Origin: Bradyrhizobium sp. NDS-1 | GTDB taxonomy: Bacteria > Pseudomonadota > Alphaproteobacteria > Rhizobiales > Xanthobacteraceae | Reading direction: 5' to 3' | NCBI RefSeq assembly: GCF_032918005.1 | Contig: NZ_CP136628.1 | Location: forward strand, 5,317,501 to 5,381,500 | Length of the DNA stretch: 64,000 nucleotides | The notes under the pieces: generated by a model | Database searches by the model: none | Seen by the model: only the letters and a program-made list of their open reading frames with translations | Told to the model about the DNA's origin: nothing | Shown here: in pieces, positions 38,201-42,757 of the stretch | Layout: each line of letters begins with the position of its first letter | Position numbering within the stretch: position 1 is the stretch's first letter | Translations under genes and position numbers: made by a program

Positions 38201-40656
38201 CCGCCGCTCGGATTCTGGGCGATCGCGGCGGTCGCACTCTGAGTGCTGCTGGCCAGGGCAAGCGCGCCCGCGGCCTTGAAATTGAAGTTCAGCGGCACCA
38301 GCGAGGACATGTGGTCCTGGATGATCGACGTCGGCGCGGTGACGGCGCGCAGTCCTCTCTCGATCGCCGCAATCAGCGCCGGCAAGCCGGCGATGGACGA
38401 GGCCATCGTGGAATTGCTCGTGGTGTCGGAGGTGGCCTCGACCAGAACGGAGCCGTTCATCCGGTTGGCGGCATCGGTTCCGAGCGATGCGCCGAGCGTT
38501 GCGGTCACGGACGTCGTGATGTCGCTGATGGCGAGCGCACCTCCGACGGCGCCGCTCGCCCCTAGTCCGGGTGCCGCAACCGACGTCGCGCTGGTCGAGA
38601 ACGAATTGTTATTGATCGCGCGTACCTTCAGCGTGCTCCCACTCGTGTTCACGGTCCCCGCCGCAATATGCGCGCCGCTCTCGACGTTGGCGATCGTGGT
38701 CACCGACCCCTTGGAATAGGCCACCGTCGGGACGATCTGCGCGCTCGTCGATGCCGCGAGGGCGGAGACGGCAATGGTCGCATCGTTGAGCGCCTTGATC
38801 TCGAGGTTGCCCCCGGCATTGATCGTCGCCCCCGAGGCCACGTTGGTCGTGGCGATGCCGTCGATCTTGCCGACAACGACGCCGGCGGCGACCGGCGTGA
38901 GGCTGCCGAGCAAGGTGGACGCGATGGCCGGATCCGAGGCGGTTTCCGATGCATGGGCGGAAATGGTGACATCGCCGCGGCCGTTGATGTCGGCATGGCT
39001 GTTGATGTTGATGGTCGCCGTGGCGCTGGCCGCAACATAGCCGCCATTGAGGCCCAGCAGCGAGCCGGCGAGCGTCGAGCCGACGAGCGCCAACGCCCCG
39101 ACCGGCGAACCGTCGAGGAAACTGGATACAGCCGTCGAGGTCGCGGTGATCGATACGGTGCCGCCCGCGATCCTGCCGTCAACGGTGATCGCCGTCGCTG
39201 CGGTGGCCTGGCCGGACAGCTTGATGTCGCTTGCCGTAGCTCTCAGCGTGACGTTGCCGTCGGCGTAGTTGGTTCCGCCGAAATTGACCGTCTGCGCCAG
39301 GATCTGCGCGCCATTCTTGATATCGATGTTCGGCGCGTCGATGATGACGTTGTTGGCGTTGCCGGTCGAATGGCCGGCGCCATCGAGACGGCGGGCATCG
39401 ATCATCGCATGCGCGGCGAGCGTGATGGAGTTGTCCGCCTGAACGAGGTAATCGGCACCGGCGCTGAGCCCCGCGAGCGCATTCGCGATCGAGCTGTTCG
39501 ACAAGGTCACGCCGGTGTCGCCCTGGGTGGCGTCGCCGATCACCAGATCGATCGGATCGAACAGCAACGTGCCCGCCTTGCCGTTGGGCGCGGCAACATT
39601 GACAGAGACGCCGCGGCCGACGTCGATGACCCCGTTCGCGCTGAAATCGACCAGGCCGGCATTGCCGGCCTTCGAGCTGGCGTTGAACTTGGCTCCGCCC
39701 GCCACGGTGAGGTTCTGCGTCGCCTTCAGGCGGATCTCGCCGCTATTGCCGGTCGTGCTCGCGATATTCAGCCCGGCATTCTGGCCGATCTCGATATTGT
39801 TGCCGGCCTGAACGGTGATGCTGCTCGGCGCCGTGGTCTTGCTGCGCGCCGTCAGCCGTCCGTTGACCCTGGCGTTGTTGACGGCGCCGATATGGATCGA
39901 GCCGTTGCTCACGGTGATCGCGCTGGCGCTGCGCAGGCCCTTCGAATTGACCGAGGCTGCGAACTTGGCGGCATGGTCGAGATTGGCGATGTCGCGCTGG
40001 CTGGCACCGCCGACGTAGACGTTCTGCCCGGTCAGCCGCACCCCGTCCTGGGCGTTGACGCGGCCATAGATGCGGATGTTGCCGTCCGGCGAGACCGGGA
40101 ACGAGCCCGCCATCAGATTGCCGACCGCCGACTGGTTGATCTGCCCGCCCGCGCCGATCAGGCTGTCGGTGAATTCGCGCGTCGGCGTCGAGACGTTGAG
40201 GCTGCCGACATTGACCACGCCGCTGCGGCCGACCACGAAACCCTTGGGATCGGCGAAATAGACGTTACCGCCGATCGCGCCGTTCATGTAGGAGTTCAAG
40301 GTGCCGTTGACGTAGACCGGCGCGTCGCGCACGATGTTGACGAGATTTTGCGTCCCGGTCGGCAGTTGCAGGTTGACGGTGTTGCCCTGCCCGACGCTGA
40401 ACTGCGAGAACGAGTTGAAGGCGTTGTTGCCCGAGACCGTCGACGTCGTGACGTTGGTCACGCTGCCGGAGGTCTGCAAGGACGTCCCGGTGCGGCCGTC
40501 GGGAATGATGACGTTCGGCGTCTGCGCCTGAACGCGGACGCTGTACACCGGCAGGAAGACCATCTGCATCGCACAGAGCAGCGACATCGAACGGAAGCGC
40601 GCAAGTCCGCGCAAGCCCGGTTCGTCCTCGTCTCGCCTCGCAGATGGCCCGCGCAT
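23257..40656 (-). CDS. Giant TpsA exoprotein, filamentous haemagglutinin/LktA-like adhesin
   Basis: 5799 residues. The ATG at 40656 has an AGGGA site six bases upstream. The N-terminus is a long export signal (charged stretch, then SLLCAMQMVFLPVYSVRVQA). A TPS/haemagglutination-activity domain follows at about residues 45-300 (NAFNSFSQFSVGQGNTVNLQ, GGNVYFADPKGFVVGRSGVV). The rest is mostly Gly/Ala/Thr/Asn-rich beta-helix repeats. Near residues 4258-4445 the sequence turns helix-like (LGIDPANVTATQMKTEATTR). Residues about 5008-5472 form a 116-residue tandem repeat array. I found only 12 cysteines after the signal, all in close pairs. No VENN motif or toxin-like C-terminus is seen, so contact-dependent inhibition is unlikely. 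Probable role: surface adhesin or biofilm/host-attachment factor, by family analogy. Confidence 0.92.
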   Translation of the reverse strand: MRGPSARRDEDEPGLRGLARFRSMSLLCAMQMVFLPVYSVRVQAQTPNVIIPDGRTGTSLQTSGSVTNVTTSTVSGNNAFNSFSQFSVGQGNTVNLQLPTGTQNLVNIVRDAPVYVNGTLNSYMNGAIGGNVYFADPKGFVVGRSGVVNVGSLNVSTPTREFTDSLIGAGGQINQSAVGNLMAGSFPVSPDGNIRIYGRVNAQDGVRLTGQNVYVGGASQRDIANLDHAAKFAASVNSKGLRSASAITVSNGSIHIGAVNNARVNGRLTARSKTTAPSSITVQAGNNIEIGQNAGLNIASTTGNSGEIRLKATQNLTVAGGAKFNASSKAGNAGLVDFSANGVIDVGRGVSVNVAAPNGKAGTLLFDPIDLVIGDATQGDTGVTLSNSSIANALAGLSAGADYLVQADNSITLAAHAMIDARRLDGAGHSTGNANNVIIDAPNIDIKNGAQILAQTVNFGGTNYADGNVTLRATASDIKLSGQATAATAITVDGRIAGGTVSITATSTAVSSFLDGSPVGALALVGSTLAGSLLGLNGGYVAASATATININSHADINGRGDVTISAHASETASDPAIASTLLGSLTPVAAGVVVGKIDGIATTNVASGATINAGGNLEIKALNDATIAVSALAASTSAQIVPTVAYSKGSVTTIANVESGAHIAAGTVNTSGSTLKVRAINNNSFSTSATSVAAPGLGASGAVGGALAISDITTSVTATLGASLGTDAANRMNGSVLVEATSDTTSNSTMASSIAGLPALIAAIERGLRAVTAPTSIIQDHMSSLVPLNFNFKAAGALALASSTQSATAAIAQNPSGGAPSIYASGNVAVASNVIDRGVRSNATASAITKDVVSGESTAISAAVAWGNFTHNSNAYVGSGTLINAANIAVDATTELPITNTWLKWDGLGATLSHLNGSFGVGGNILTSYANATADAGDTIGISGSLNHFVVNNNTTAWVAGSASLTATCTTAACGSSWAAGMDNGDVHTYDATILIAATTTTASIDAAGNVGTLGFLTGNTSGGSSVGGALNLVQFNTNTIAGVSDRATLRAADDIAVNAITSDQFVAVAPSSGKAAGALALNGITSLGFLNNTTHASISSQATVYAPTVGILAQQDLSVVTLAGAMSRNTSGGSAVGLAVAYLGANADTSAYIGDNHSDIRPSPFSANDPFAGTSGGSGAVNVDNLTISATTSGRITAAAVAASISEPAASSFSDKAGAAGAGATGGTAGITTAVSKIGSSSGSSTDGFSIDLAGSSSVSDVSLGTSAYIRNTTVNKYTTTGTVVTNTIVQALNDTMLNNGSGSAALNLAGASAQGAAIGGAIAAAMSNNVTLAYVYGTTVNNQSSLTVQALNGGSETVVAIGVAGSKSNAAALSASVGIITDSANAYIESSTITGQSSGVNRALEVDAYQTTNVAIGGGSLYISGGQAGVGIGLTYASIADPTGGNATDAHIRGTSISNYDTLLVMADSASVIAAGAASGGAGSNGLAGAIVVSEITPTTTAYINSGATVNINVGRVTVLADSGAVSALDTALENLVKKSNNNLLASDTCTVAGGTGGQNCIDFSAAALNDGTGNGPGASIVSVAGLIQAGKNNVGASIVYNTVATTHSAYIANVLMSAGSSGNVSVSAVDSAKIQAVTIGFGLATGQFAGVGGTTISSISNTVSASIGNSQSSTTQSSVTGRNISVTATDNSSITGTAAVAGASTQGSAAGLALVNSSIANNVSAGVTGSKLTASGNVAVGANSNASISTVAVGIAMSSQVGLAGSVATNLMGTNVTASITAADTNGINGADVTATNNVGVIAGNNDKAGVFAGAVAISKGAAGGAGSLVTNQITGTTAAYISGANTKVDALGTSSTDTLSVNNGTLVHAFDLGTAHAPTDTTPDLTENQDTVRGLAVVASSHQAVVTNVASLAASSGIAIMINPITNVMSGATRAYIDGAAVATRLTSSTLAPQIVVAASSFSYSGAFGAGIVPPTGTGGGGATVISTTMSRSTFATITNATVGGVQSSSPTVGAVTVKANAEQDASSIAVGFNTGSVGLNVFQATTEAYVDGGALTATSLTVNANNNTGIFSANGSGAYGSQAAIGAAFLVQVSSNRTEAYVGDEFAYHGGTTPHTTALNLSGALDVQAKTKNRFEAYAIGGALSTGTAAIAGMANIEIANNTTIAGVYDTTLQGVTGGAAGAVTINANEDVAIKEIAGALAVGASGAGVGVGAAANVIVFKSQTIAESRNSNLNSSGAINVGALSTKEVLSYAVTAGIGGSVGIGATVGVIIIGTNTADPDTQGQQTGQLNQNGNGTIAAVNARTSTAQGGNAVASGTAGNPNNANVTSTYNVSSVLTGGDDGVTAQIAGGNVTGTQVNVGATSANAAKMYLLGAGFAKNVGIGAGIGYTSVNSSVLANLSAIVSAPSVTVAAIVKDASTGPYAGKTIDTEAIAGGAALYFGAQAAVAFGNVTNTVTAQLGGQVTGTGGTGVAVMAQDTSTQVVFTGGVTAGAAAVGASVATAGRSSSAAAKVLDDATVNTSTLAVGAAGAGKLSTTATALGGGILAGVGADAEAHENSSVVAEIGAGSSITTSATGVGTLVTASITPNLSSEAIGVSVGGGAVGVAIAQSTVGATVTADVGDDAIFSGGALAVTAMALVPIIGMQTNTDGSTTTIYGTTTYAKSLAGGGGSLIGAQGSYAKASQNATVSAYGGTGIELPNADVLIAAQNDSAQYAEATGLSTGFLALGATVAQTSSSAHTYAYLGAPADMDTLNRANYTGILEITATGTDANVSNATVGAGGTYAGAAAVATTSSTAVTNARFDGGTTDDTLYFGGIKVAAEHTTNYAASGDAYQASTAGVSAGKAQNDVTSTTTAEIGTHLIINSDGGDMIVTSKDNVNQAGGGARSGSGGSFSGAAALSDSTVTQIVTTNIGAGTILSLNGDPRTSAGVIDIEAYNTLNTRDTASLATASFFAGGGAESNMTANATLAVNINARELFSVGKIFIGTAAKMAASNNANASLYGAIAGVGASTNTWVHANQDVTVDSGTTIQAWRDINIFAGMSGDTITFSSIQATATTVVYNNTAIPISTLYRGTANAGGDSSLTLVDGSRVLGVRDIYLGATQGQVTATGNGSNYNPYLDIFSAKNSDNHSHTSGTGDVALNGLVVAGINNDVLITIDLGAAAPTLSTTSPYSSLSSTLEYVADVDHFSPVKSWNHQTVQYTIVGGFNPYQNIVNQLGTLTGLTDAQIRSALAASTSTHPAAMTPSGADPTGDIQRQINALIQQAPYTSDAGGNAFAFGDMLVSAGNVSILAQRLTGNSLAGHSAPAVIARGSPMIKVENRGLDFMDFANLTVTNVTGGNITYRQIDHVDPDSHSNVTFTAMPSATPIIDISATYNRVDPSTGLGVDDNGNQLTRKPDIYFDGIVTNENGLLKITSQLGSVVASQSLNAATIQMVAPNGSFIFLGGIGSFYNSNHDVTAQWAGVQYKPADNDTLTAVMAAATFLGAYGAYEYSPHIGAGGNHPYFYYCCVDGNTGVQQTAANSTVFTARMLMTYYDGLSLYSAIFLPMGNGTPNGGGGSVGSPATLAAMEGPTVQPIVTAPWERNTYAGQGVFSNTTRDETITNPDGSTSTRTYTYYSPFNCSGCGAYFQVVNVQNDVITPRTANTNAQSNWSSTTPSGHQNPANAPFILGQAIIISAGVINVNGLIQSGTSSNYSVDIGSDALSAINDLKSNSAAFAQAQANARNGSYYDITAAAAPLVGSDIKIGVRYNALTDQILVNGVVQGSGGYVYLNGKIISTSTDGTSQGTIAVKGGAGTITVNNSTGLQLVTNTINSGVSAPSVIQIVDQLQQQTTWYVYNPSASGGQQVSTYRTAGVNASAYTGAMLTGMSGTAGIQYAVKPNMYYQWVDTATLDRPVTSPQFDYGWHYTPNAATGENWTRSISLVENVMQATGGGGNTGQLQTANFQEVITATGSYHNGGYNTTADKCCGADAQFNWYQQIYDHLTLTLTNTVKASNPINIQFSGGGASTVNVSSNSGIVINGPINNLSGDTTVIATGANSAITSGASANNPMISGRNVTLSANGGIGTLGTNGAPVQVQVYGGSLTATSIDRDIAIAAVGSLSINQVAVNSGVSGRAPQGSVFISATGDINSAAPYNVATPVVIGKNVEINSSAGAIGATSAVVNGASTLTNINPLVIQATGTTQTNGTVDGGVLDSASANGTYIVQSKGDLRLGTIQSTGGPVFLEAAGSDGNPASILNGRAAVGLTPAQSQHLQDVWASLDLLSGNAATNAVNSYQSMVTSAYNDYFQLKNIAFPNGSTYAPTSVGLTVLRAQVAAKLGIDPANVTATQMKTEATTRFLRDQFLLGQITTDQLKTSLTTLLGSAPTDPLGTVFGSSLSSTLFTKLFDGVSTANQRLPSNAALQTALNAYNASYSYTLASTERVYGIITAGSQWTQSQLAYTVSSSAVGAAPPPIDDNVVANVSANQIMLYAPRGSVGNSAAPQTFTFTSVDSSSLTPEQRGLLATAGPGQLTVGAVTDPATHVTTYTVSLSQQNLVVVDNPIAISAKALTNIYLGSKNSLALGGVTANYGPIAAAQANGIQVTGRGDVKLDAVTSIFANVGDAVISGDIANLTLIAERGNVGAPGAAGSNPANNSNALQIAFADPGNDQLDQVSSAQGIYVKQTTGDLILGNISAGNAIQLAAAGSIYAEAGFTDRTAIHILGTDLDLRAGGDIGFNGGAFQPLQVNISGAVTGSAVGDLSLLAVTGDLGVGTSGSYGTLSAGGALTLNVARGALTINTSISSDGLMQLLANRGMTFVAGTSAAPVVATSSTDGVTLVAATLSMGAHSAINAAGLISVTTTGDGTIGQLNSSLSYAAASSTPSIIVTAGGVASLGAIIDNGDGQTKFIASGAGAEVSLSASNGVGNAASRFTTNAARLSASASAGSIYLKALTDTEVSLLSAVNGSVDIVGTGGLTLDQVLAGTATGANGSFSAIANNGSIVIGTADSSGSQTVHATENVTFKSLTAAGHAGDAGNINVTADTGFILAQTVMSGGVVTLGSVSAHGSATLQAATTISGNTFAATTGSGLLTANGGSVNWNALNVGTTLGATAIQGSITLQTAQSGGTQTIRARDNVTFNALTASGITGDAGNINVTADTGFILAQTVMSGGVVTLGSVSAHGSATLQAATTITGNALAATTGSGLLTSNGGPVNWNALDVGTTLGVTASQGSITLQTAQSGGTQTIRARDNVTFSALTASGITGDAGNINVTADTGFILAQAVMSGGVVTLGSVSAHGSATLLAATTITGNALAATTGSGLLTANGGPVNWNALNVGTTLGVTASQGSITLQTAQSGGTQTIRARDNVTFNALTASGISGDAGSINVNADNGFILAQTVMSGGVPTLGSVSAQGSAKLIAAGTNTGHNLTAATGNAVLSGTVVHWDNLNVGGTLDVTATTGGMTLGTAVSGGTQTLHAVNDIVFSQLTTTGIPGDAGDLDVKSDTGSLRGGSISANGETHFEVAGSISLDRVSGNVVKMTSSGDLTINWVSVVRELDLAADTIDVKGEQIRSNPAVPLVLNVTGYNGGVAKSANIWIDPDLIIVNQFRVVDATFWTDAPAVSILNGYVPGQLMLTTANAQVLLNNRTPAPSNWPSLQLYQPGGVFTMSQVGNANVSNAYVVFYTGNVSATVTNYGPTHTCCYDFTGASMARNIAVDGQGKENIETWLAKRDGGTFYLLGLSGQARLDALLTPRPVEAIGSGPAVNTEGLSDMRKLLQKGQRAGRTGWKDAAIQTARPAMGRLAEAW
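24243..25634 (-). repeat. Four 348-bp tandem units inside the exoprotein gene
   Basis: Units begin near 24243, 24591, 24939 and 25287 with an exact 348-base period (116 codons), so the frame is kept. The last three units are nearly identical at DNA level. The 24243 unit is diverged in its first part but matches closely over about its last 130 bases. Each unit encodes the pattern GTQTIRARDNVTFNALTASG, then GDAGNINVTADTGFILAQ, then ITLQTAQSG. High identity points to recent duplication or gene conversion, and copy number may vary between strains. Confidence 0.93.
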
Positions 40657-40669
40657 GTCGAATCCCTGC

Positions 40670-41431
40670 TCAGAACTGGCCGGGCGGCAGCTTGAAGATG
40701 TCGGGACTCTTGGCGTCGGCCACGTAGAACAGCAGCAGGCTGGTCGGCGTCAGCACCCGCTGGCTGTTCTCCTTGTTTTCGAACGTGCCCTGGAGCAGCA
40801 GGATCACCGAACGATCCTTGGCGTCGCTGCCACGGAACATGACGATGCCGCCGGCGACGGGCATGTTGATCGCGATGGAGTCGGGCTTGAAGCCTTCGCC
40901 CATGAAATGGGCGCGCAGGATGTTGGCGTTGGAGAACAGCTTCTCCGGCGTCATCGCCGTATCGGTTCCCTTCGACCAGACCGCGCCGACCTGAATCAAC
41001 GACTTCGACTTGTAGCCGAACACGTAGGAGAGCTCCGCGGTCCCGCCGTTTGGCAGCAGATCGGGGGCCGAATACAGCAGGCTGTGCGTCAGCTCGGCGG
41101 CGTTGTCCTGCGACTTGATGGCGTCGGGCCTGACATTGAAATCCTTCGCCATCGCCGCGCGCACATCGGCCTCGTTCATGCCGAACTTGGCGGAGCGGAA
41201 GCCGTCGATCGCCTTGGACTTGTCCTCCGCTCCTGGTGCCTCGGCCGACGGGGCCCCGGCGGCGACGGGCGTGCCGGCTGCAGCGGGAGCGCCGGCGGCC
41301 GCCGCTCTGGGTGCCGGTGCAGCCTTCTGCTTCGGCACGGCGCCCTGCACGGTCCCTTGGGCCGCGAGCGGCCCGGCTGCAACGGAAGTGAACAGGCCGA
41401 CGACGGCCGGAATGAGATGGATTTTGCGCAT
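40670..41431 (-). CDS. Exported protein of unknown function, first gene of the two-partner secretion operon
   Basis: 253 residues. A signal peptide (MRKIHLIPAVVGLFTSVAAG, likely cleaved after LAAQ or nearby) is followed by an Ala/Pro-rich linker to about residue 70. A compact domain then begins DGFRSAKFGMNEADVRAAMA and ends at DIFKLPPGQF. The N-terminal part of that domain recalls small periplasmic alpha/beta domains in which one helix follows a G-M-x-x-x-x-V pattern, but I cannot name a family. The start has an AAGG site. The stop lies 13 bases before the giant exoprotein start, so cotranscription is nearly certain. A periplasmic chaperone or tethering role for the exoprotein is inference from position. 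Confidence 0.85.
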   Translation of the reverse strand: MRKIHLIPAVVGLFTSVAAGPLAAQGTVQGAVPKQKAAPAPRAAAAGAPAAAGTPVAAGAPSAEAPGAEDKSKAIDGFRSAKFGMNEADVRAAMAKDFNVRPDAIKSQDNAAELTHSLLYSAPDLLPNGGTAELSYVFGYKSKSLIQVGAVWSKGTDTAMTPEKLFSNANILRAHFMGEGFKPDSIAINMPVAGGIVMFRGSDAKDRSVILLLQGTFENKENSQRVLTPTSLLLFYVADAKSPDIFKLPPGQF

Positions 41432-41725
41432 CTAAAACCTTCGAAACAACTTGAAACAACGCTTCAAAATCGGCAGCTACGACGTCGTCTTCCCGAACCG
41501 TCATCGCCAACCGAGACGGAAAATGCTGCAACACCACAAGGCGTTACAAAGCGCCACGGAGGAGACAAGGCTCGAAACAGCGACTCTCTGACAGCGTAGG
41601 AATACGGTATCGGGCTGCCAAACGCTGCGAATGAGCGTTCATAAGCGCATTTTTTCATCAATTGTGGATGCGGCCCGTTCGCGGTAAGCATCCGAACCGG
41701 GGCAAGCCATCATGCAAAGAATTCC
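41432..41725. promoter_or_regulatory. Divergent promoter region between the secretion operon and the binding-protein/kinase pair
   Basis: 294 bases without a credible gene. It must contain the promoters of both the minus-strand secretion operon and the plus-strand binding-protein gene. A near-repeat with TTGAAACAACGCTTCAAAAT occurs at about 41450-41470. A weak hairpin followed by six Ts is seen near 41632-41657. I cannot assign reliable -35/-10 boxes. Confidence 0.4.
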
Positions 41726-42757
41726 ATGATCGAACGGCGTTCCGCATTCGCGGTCGATCGCCGCGGCTTCATTCGTCTTGCCGGAGCAGCCGCTGCGGGA
41801 TGGACCGCGCTCGGCGCAACGCCGGATCGCATGCGCATCGTCGCCTCGCTGACCGCATTGCCGTTCGATGATGAGCTGACCAGACGCAGCATGACCGACA
41901 CCCCGACCTCCCGCCTTGGCGGTCTCGTCATCGGCTTGAGGCAGCGCGGCTGGGTCGAAGGCGTCAACTTCCGCCTCGAGCTCCGTTCGACCTTCGGCGC
42001 GCCGGACAGGCTCAAGGCGGCGATTCAGGAGTTGCTCGATCTGAAGCCGGACGTGATCCTGACGGGTTCGACGATCGAAACCGCGGCCGTCCTGGCCGCC
42101 ACCAAGACCATCCCGATCGTTTTCGCCACAGCCAACGATCCCGTCGGCAACGGCTTCGTCGCAAGCCTCGCCCATCCCGGCGGCAACGTCACCGGCTTCA
42201 CCAACAGCACCGCCGAGATGGGCGGCAAATGGCTTCAGCTGATCCGCGAGGCCGTGCCTGACGTCGCGCGTGTCGGCATCCTGTTCAACCCCGCGACGAC
42301 GCCGCGCGGCGGACGTTTCTTTCTCGACTCGATCGAGCAGGAGGCCGCAGCATGCGGCGTATCCGCGATCCCCGCCCCCGTAAACGCGCCGGCGGACATC
42401 GACGAGGTGGTCAGGCGCTTCTCCGAACCGTCCAAGGCAGCGATGGTCGCATTGGTCGACAGCTTCCTCGTGGTCAACCGCAAGGCGGTCGTCGCGGCAG
42501 CCGACAAATTTCGCGTGCCCACGATCTATCCGTTCCACTACTTCATGGATGCGGGCGGGTTGATGAGCTACGGGCCGACGCTGGAGGTGCGCTCGGCCGA
42601 TTACGTCGATCTCATCCTGCGCGGCACCAAGGCCGGTGATCTTCCGGTGCAATCGCCGCGGAAATACGAGCTGCTCATCAACCGCACCGTCGCCCGCTCG
42701 CTGGGACTGACCCTGCCATTCACCCTGCTCGCACGCGCCGACGAGATCCGCGAGTGA
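41726..42757 (+). CDS. ABC-transporter-type substrate-binding protein (ABC_sub_bind family) with Tat-like signal
   Basis: 343 residues. The N-terminus has a twin-arginine-like signal (VDRRGFIRLAGAAAAGWTAL). The remainder matches the TrpX-like ABC_sub_bind family: LKPDVILTGSTIETAAVLAA, TKTIPIVFATANDPVGNGFV, LAHPGGNVTGFTN, and a C-terminal INRTVARSLGLTLP end seen in many rhizobial copies. Such proteins are periplasmic and bind small, often aromatic or carboxylated, ligands. No permease or ATPase is adjacent. Instead the stop overlaps the histidine kinase start as GTGA, so it may present a ligand to the kinase rather than feed a transporter. Ligand unknown. Confidence 0.85.
   Translation: MIERRSAFAVDRRGFIRLAGAAAAGWTALGATPDRMRIVASLTALPFDDELTRRSMTDTPTSRLGGLVIGLRQRGWVEGVNFRLELRSTFGAPDRLKAAIQELLDLKPDVILTGSTIETAAVLAATKTIPIVFATANDPVGNGFVASLAHPGGNVTGFTNSTAEMGGKWLQLIREAVPDVARVGILFNPATTPRGGRFFLDSIEQEAAACGVSAIPAPVNAPADIDEVVRRFSEPSKAAMVALVDSFLVVNRKAVVAAADKFRVPTIYPFHYFMDAGGLMSYGPTLEVRSADYVDLILRGTKAGDLPVQSPRKYELLINRTVARSLGLTLPFTLLARADEIRE

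Noticed and set aside
23257..40656. CdiA-type contact-dependent inhibition toxin
   Set aside because: No VENN or similar pretoxin motif, no recognisable toxin domain at the C-terminus, and no small immunity gene between the exoprotein and the transporter.
23584..40695. Very long plus-strand ORFs (1896, 2269, 461 and 675 codons) opposite the exoprotein gene
   Set aside because: They are rich in Arg, Asp, Gly and Val with no domain or repeat logic, and they mirror the exoprotein codon pattern. The minus-strand frame has a signal peptide, TPS domain and partner gene. They are antisense shadows of a high-GC repetitive gene.
41629..41657. Hairpin plus T-run as a rho-independent terminator
   Set aside because: The stem is short with a mismatch, and no plus-strand gene ends there; it lies in a divergent promoter region.
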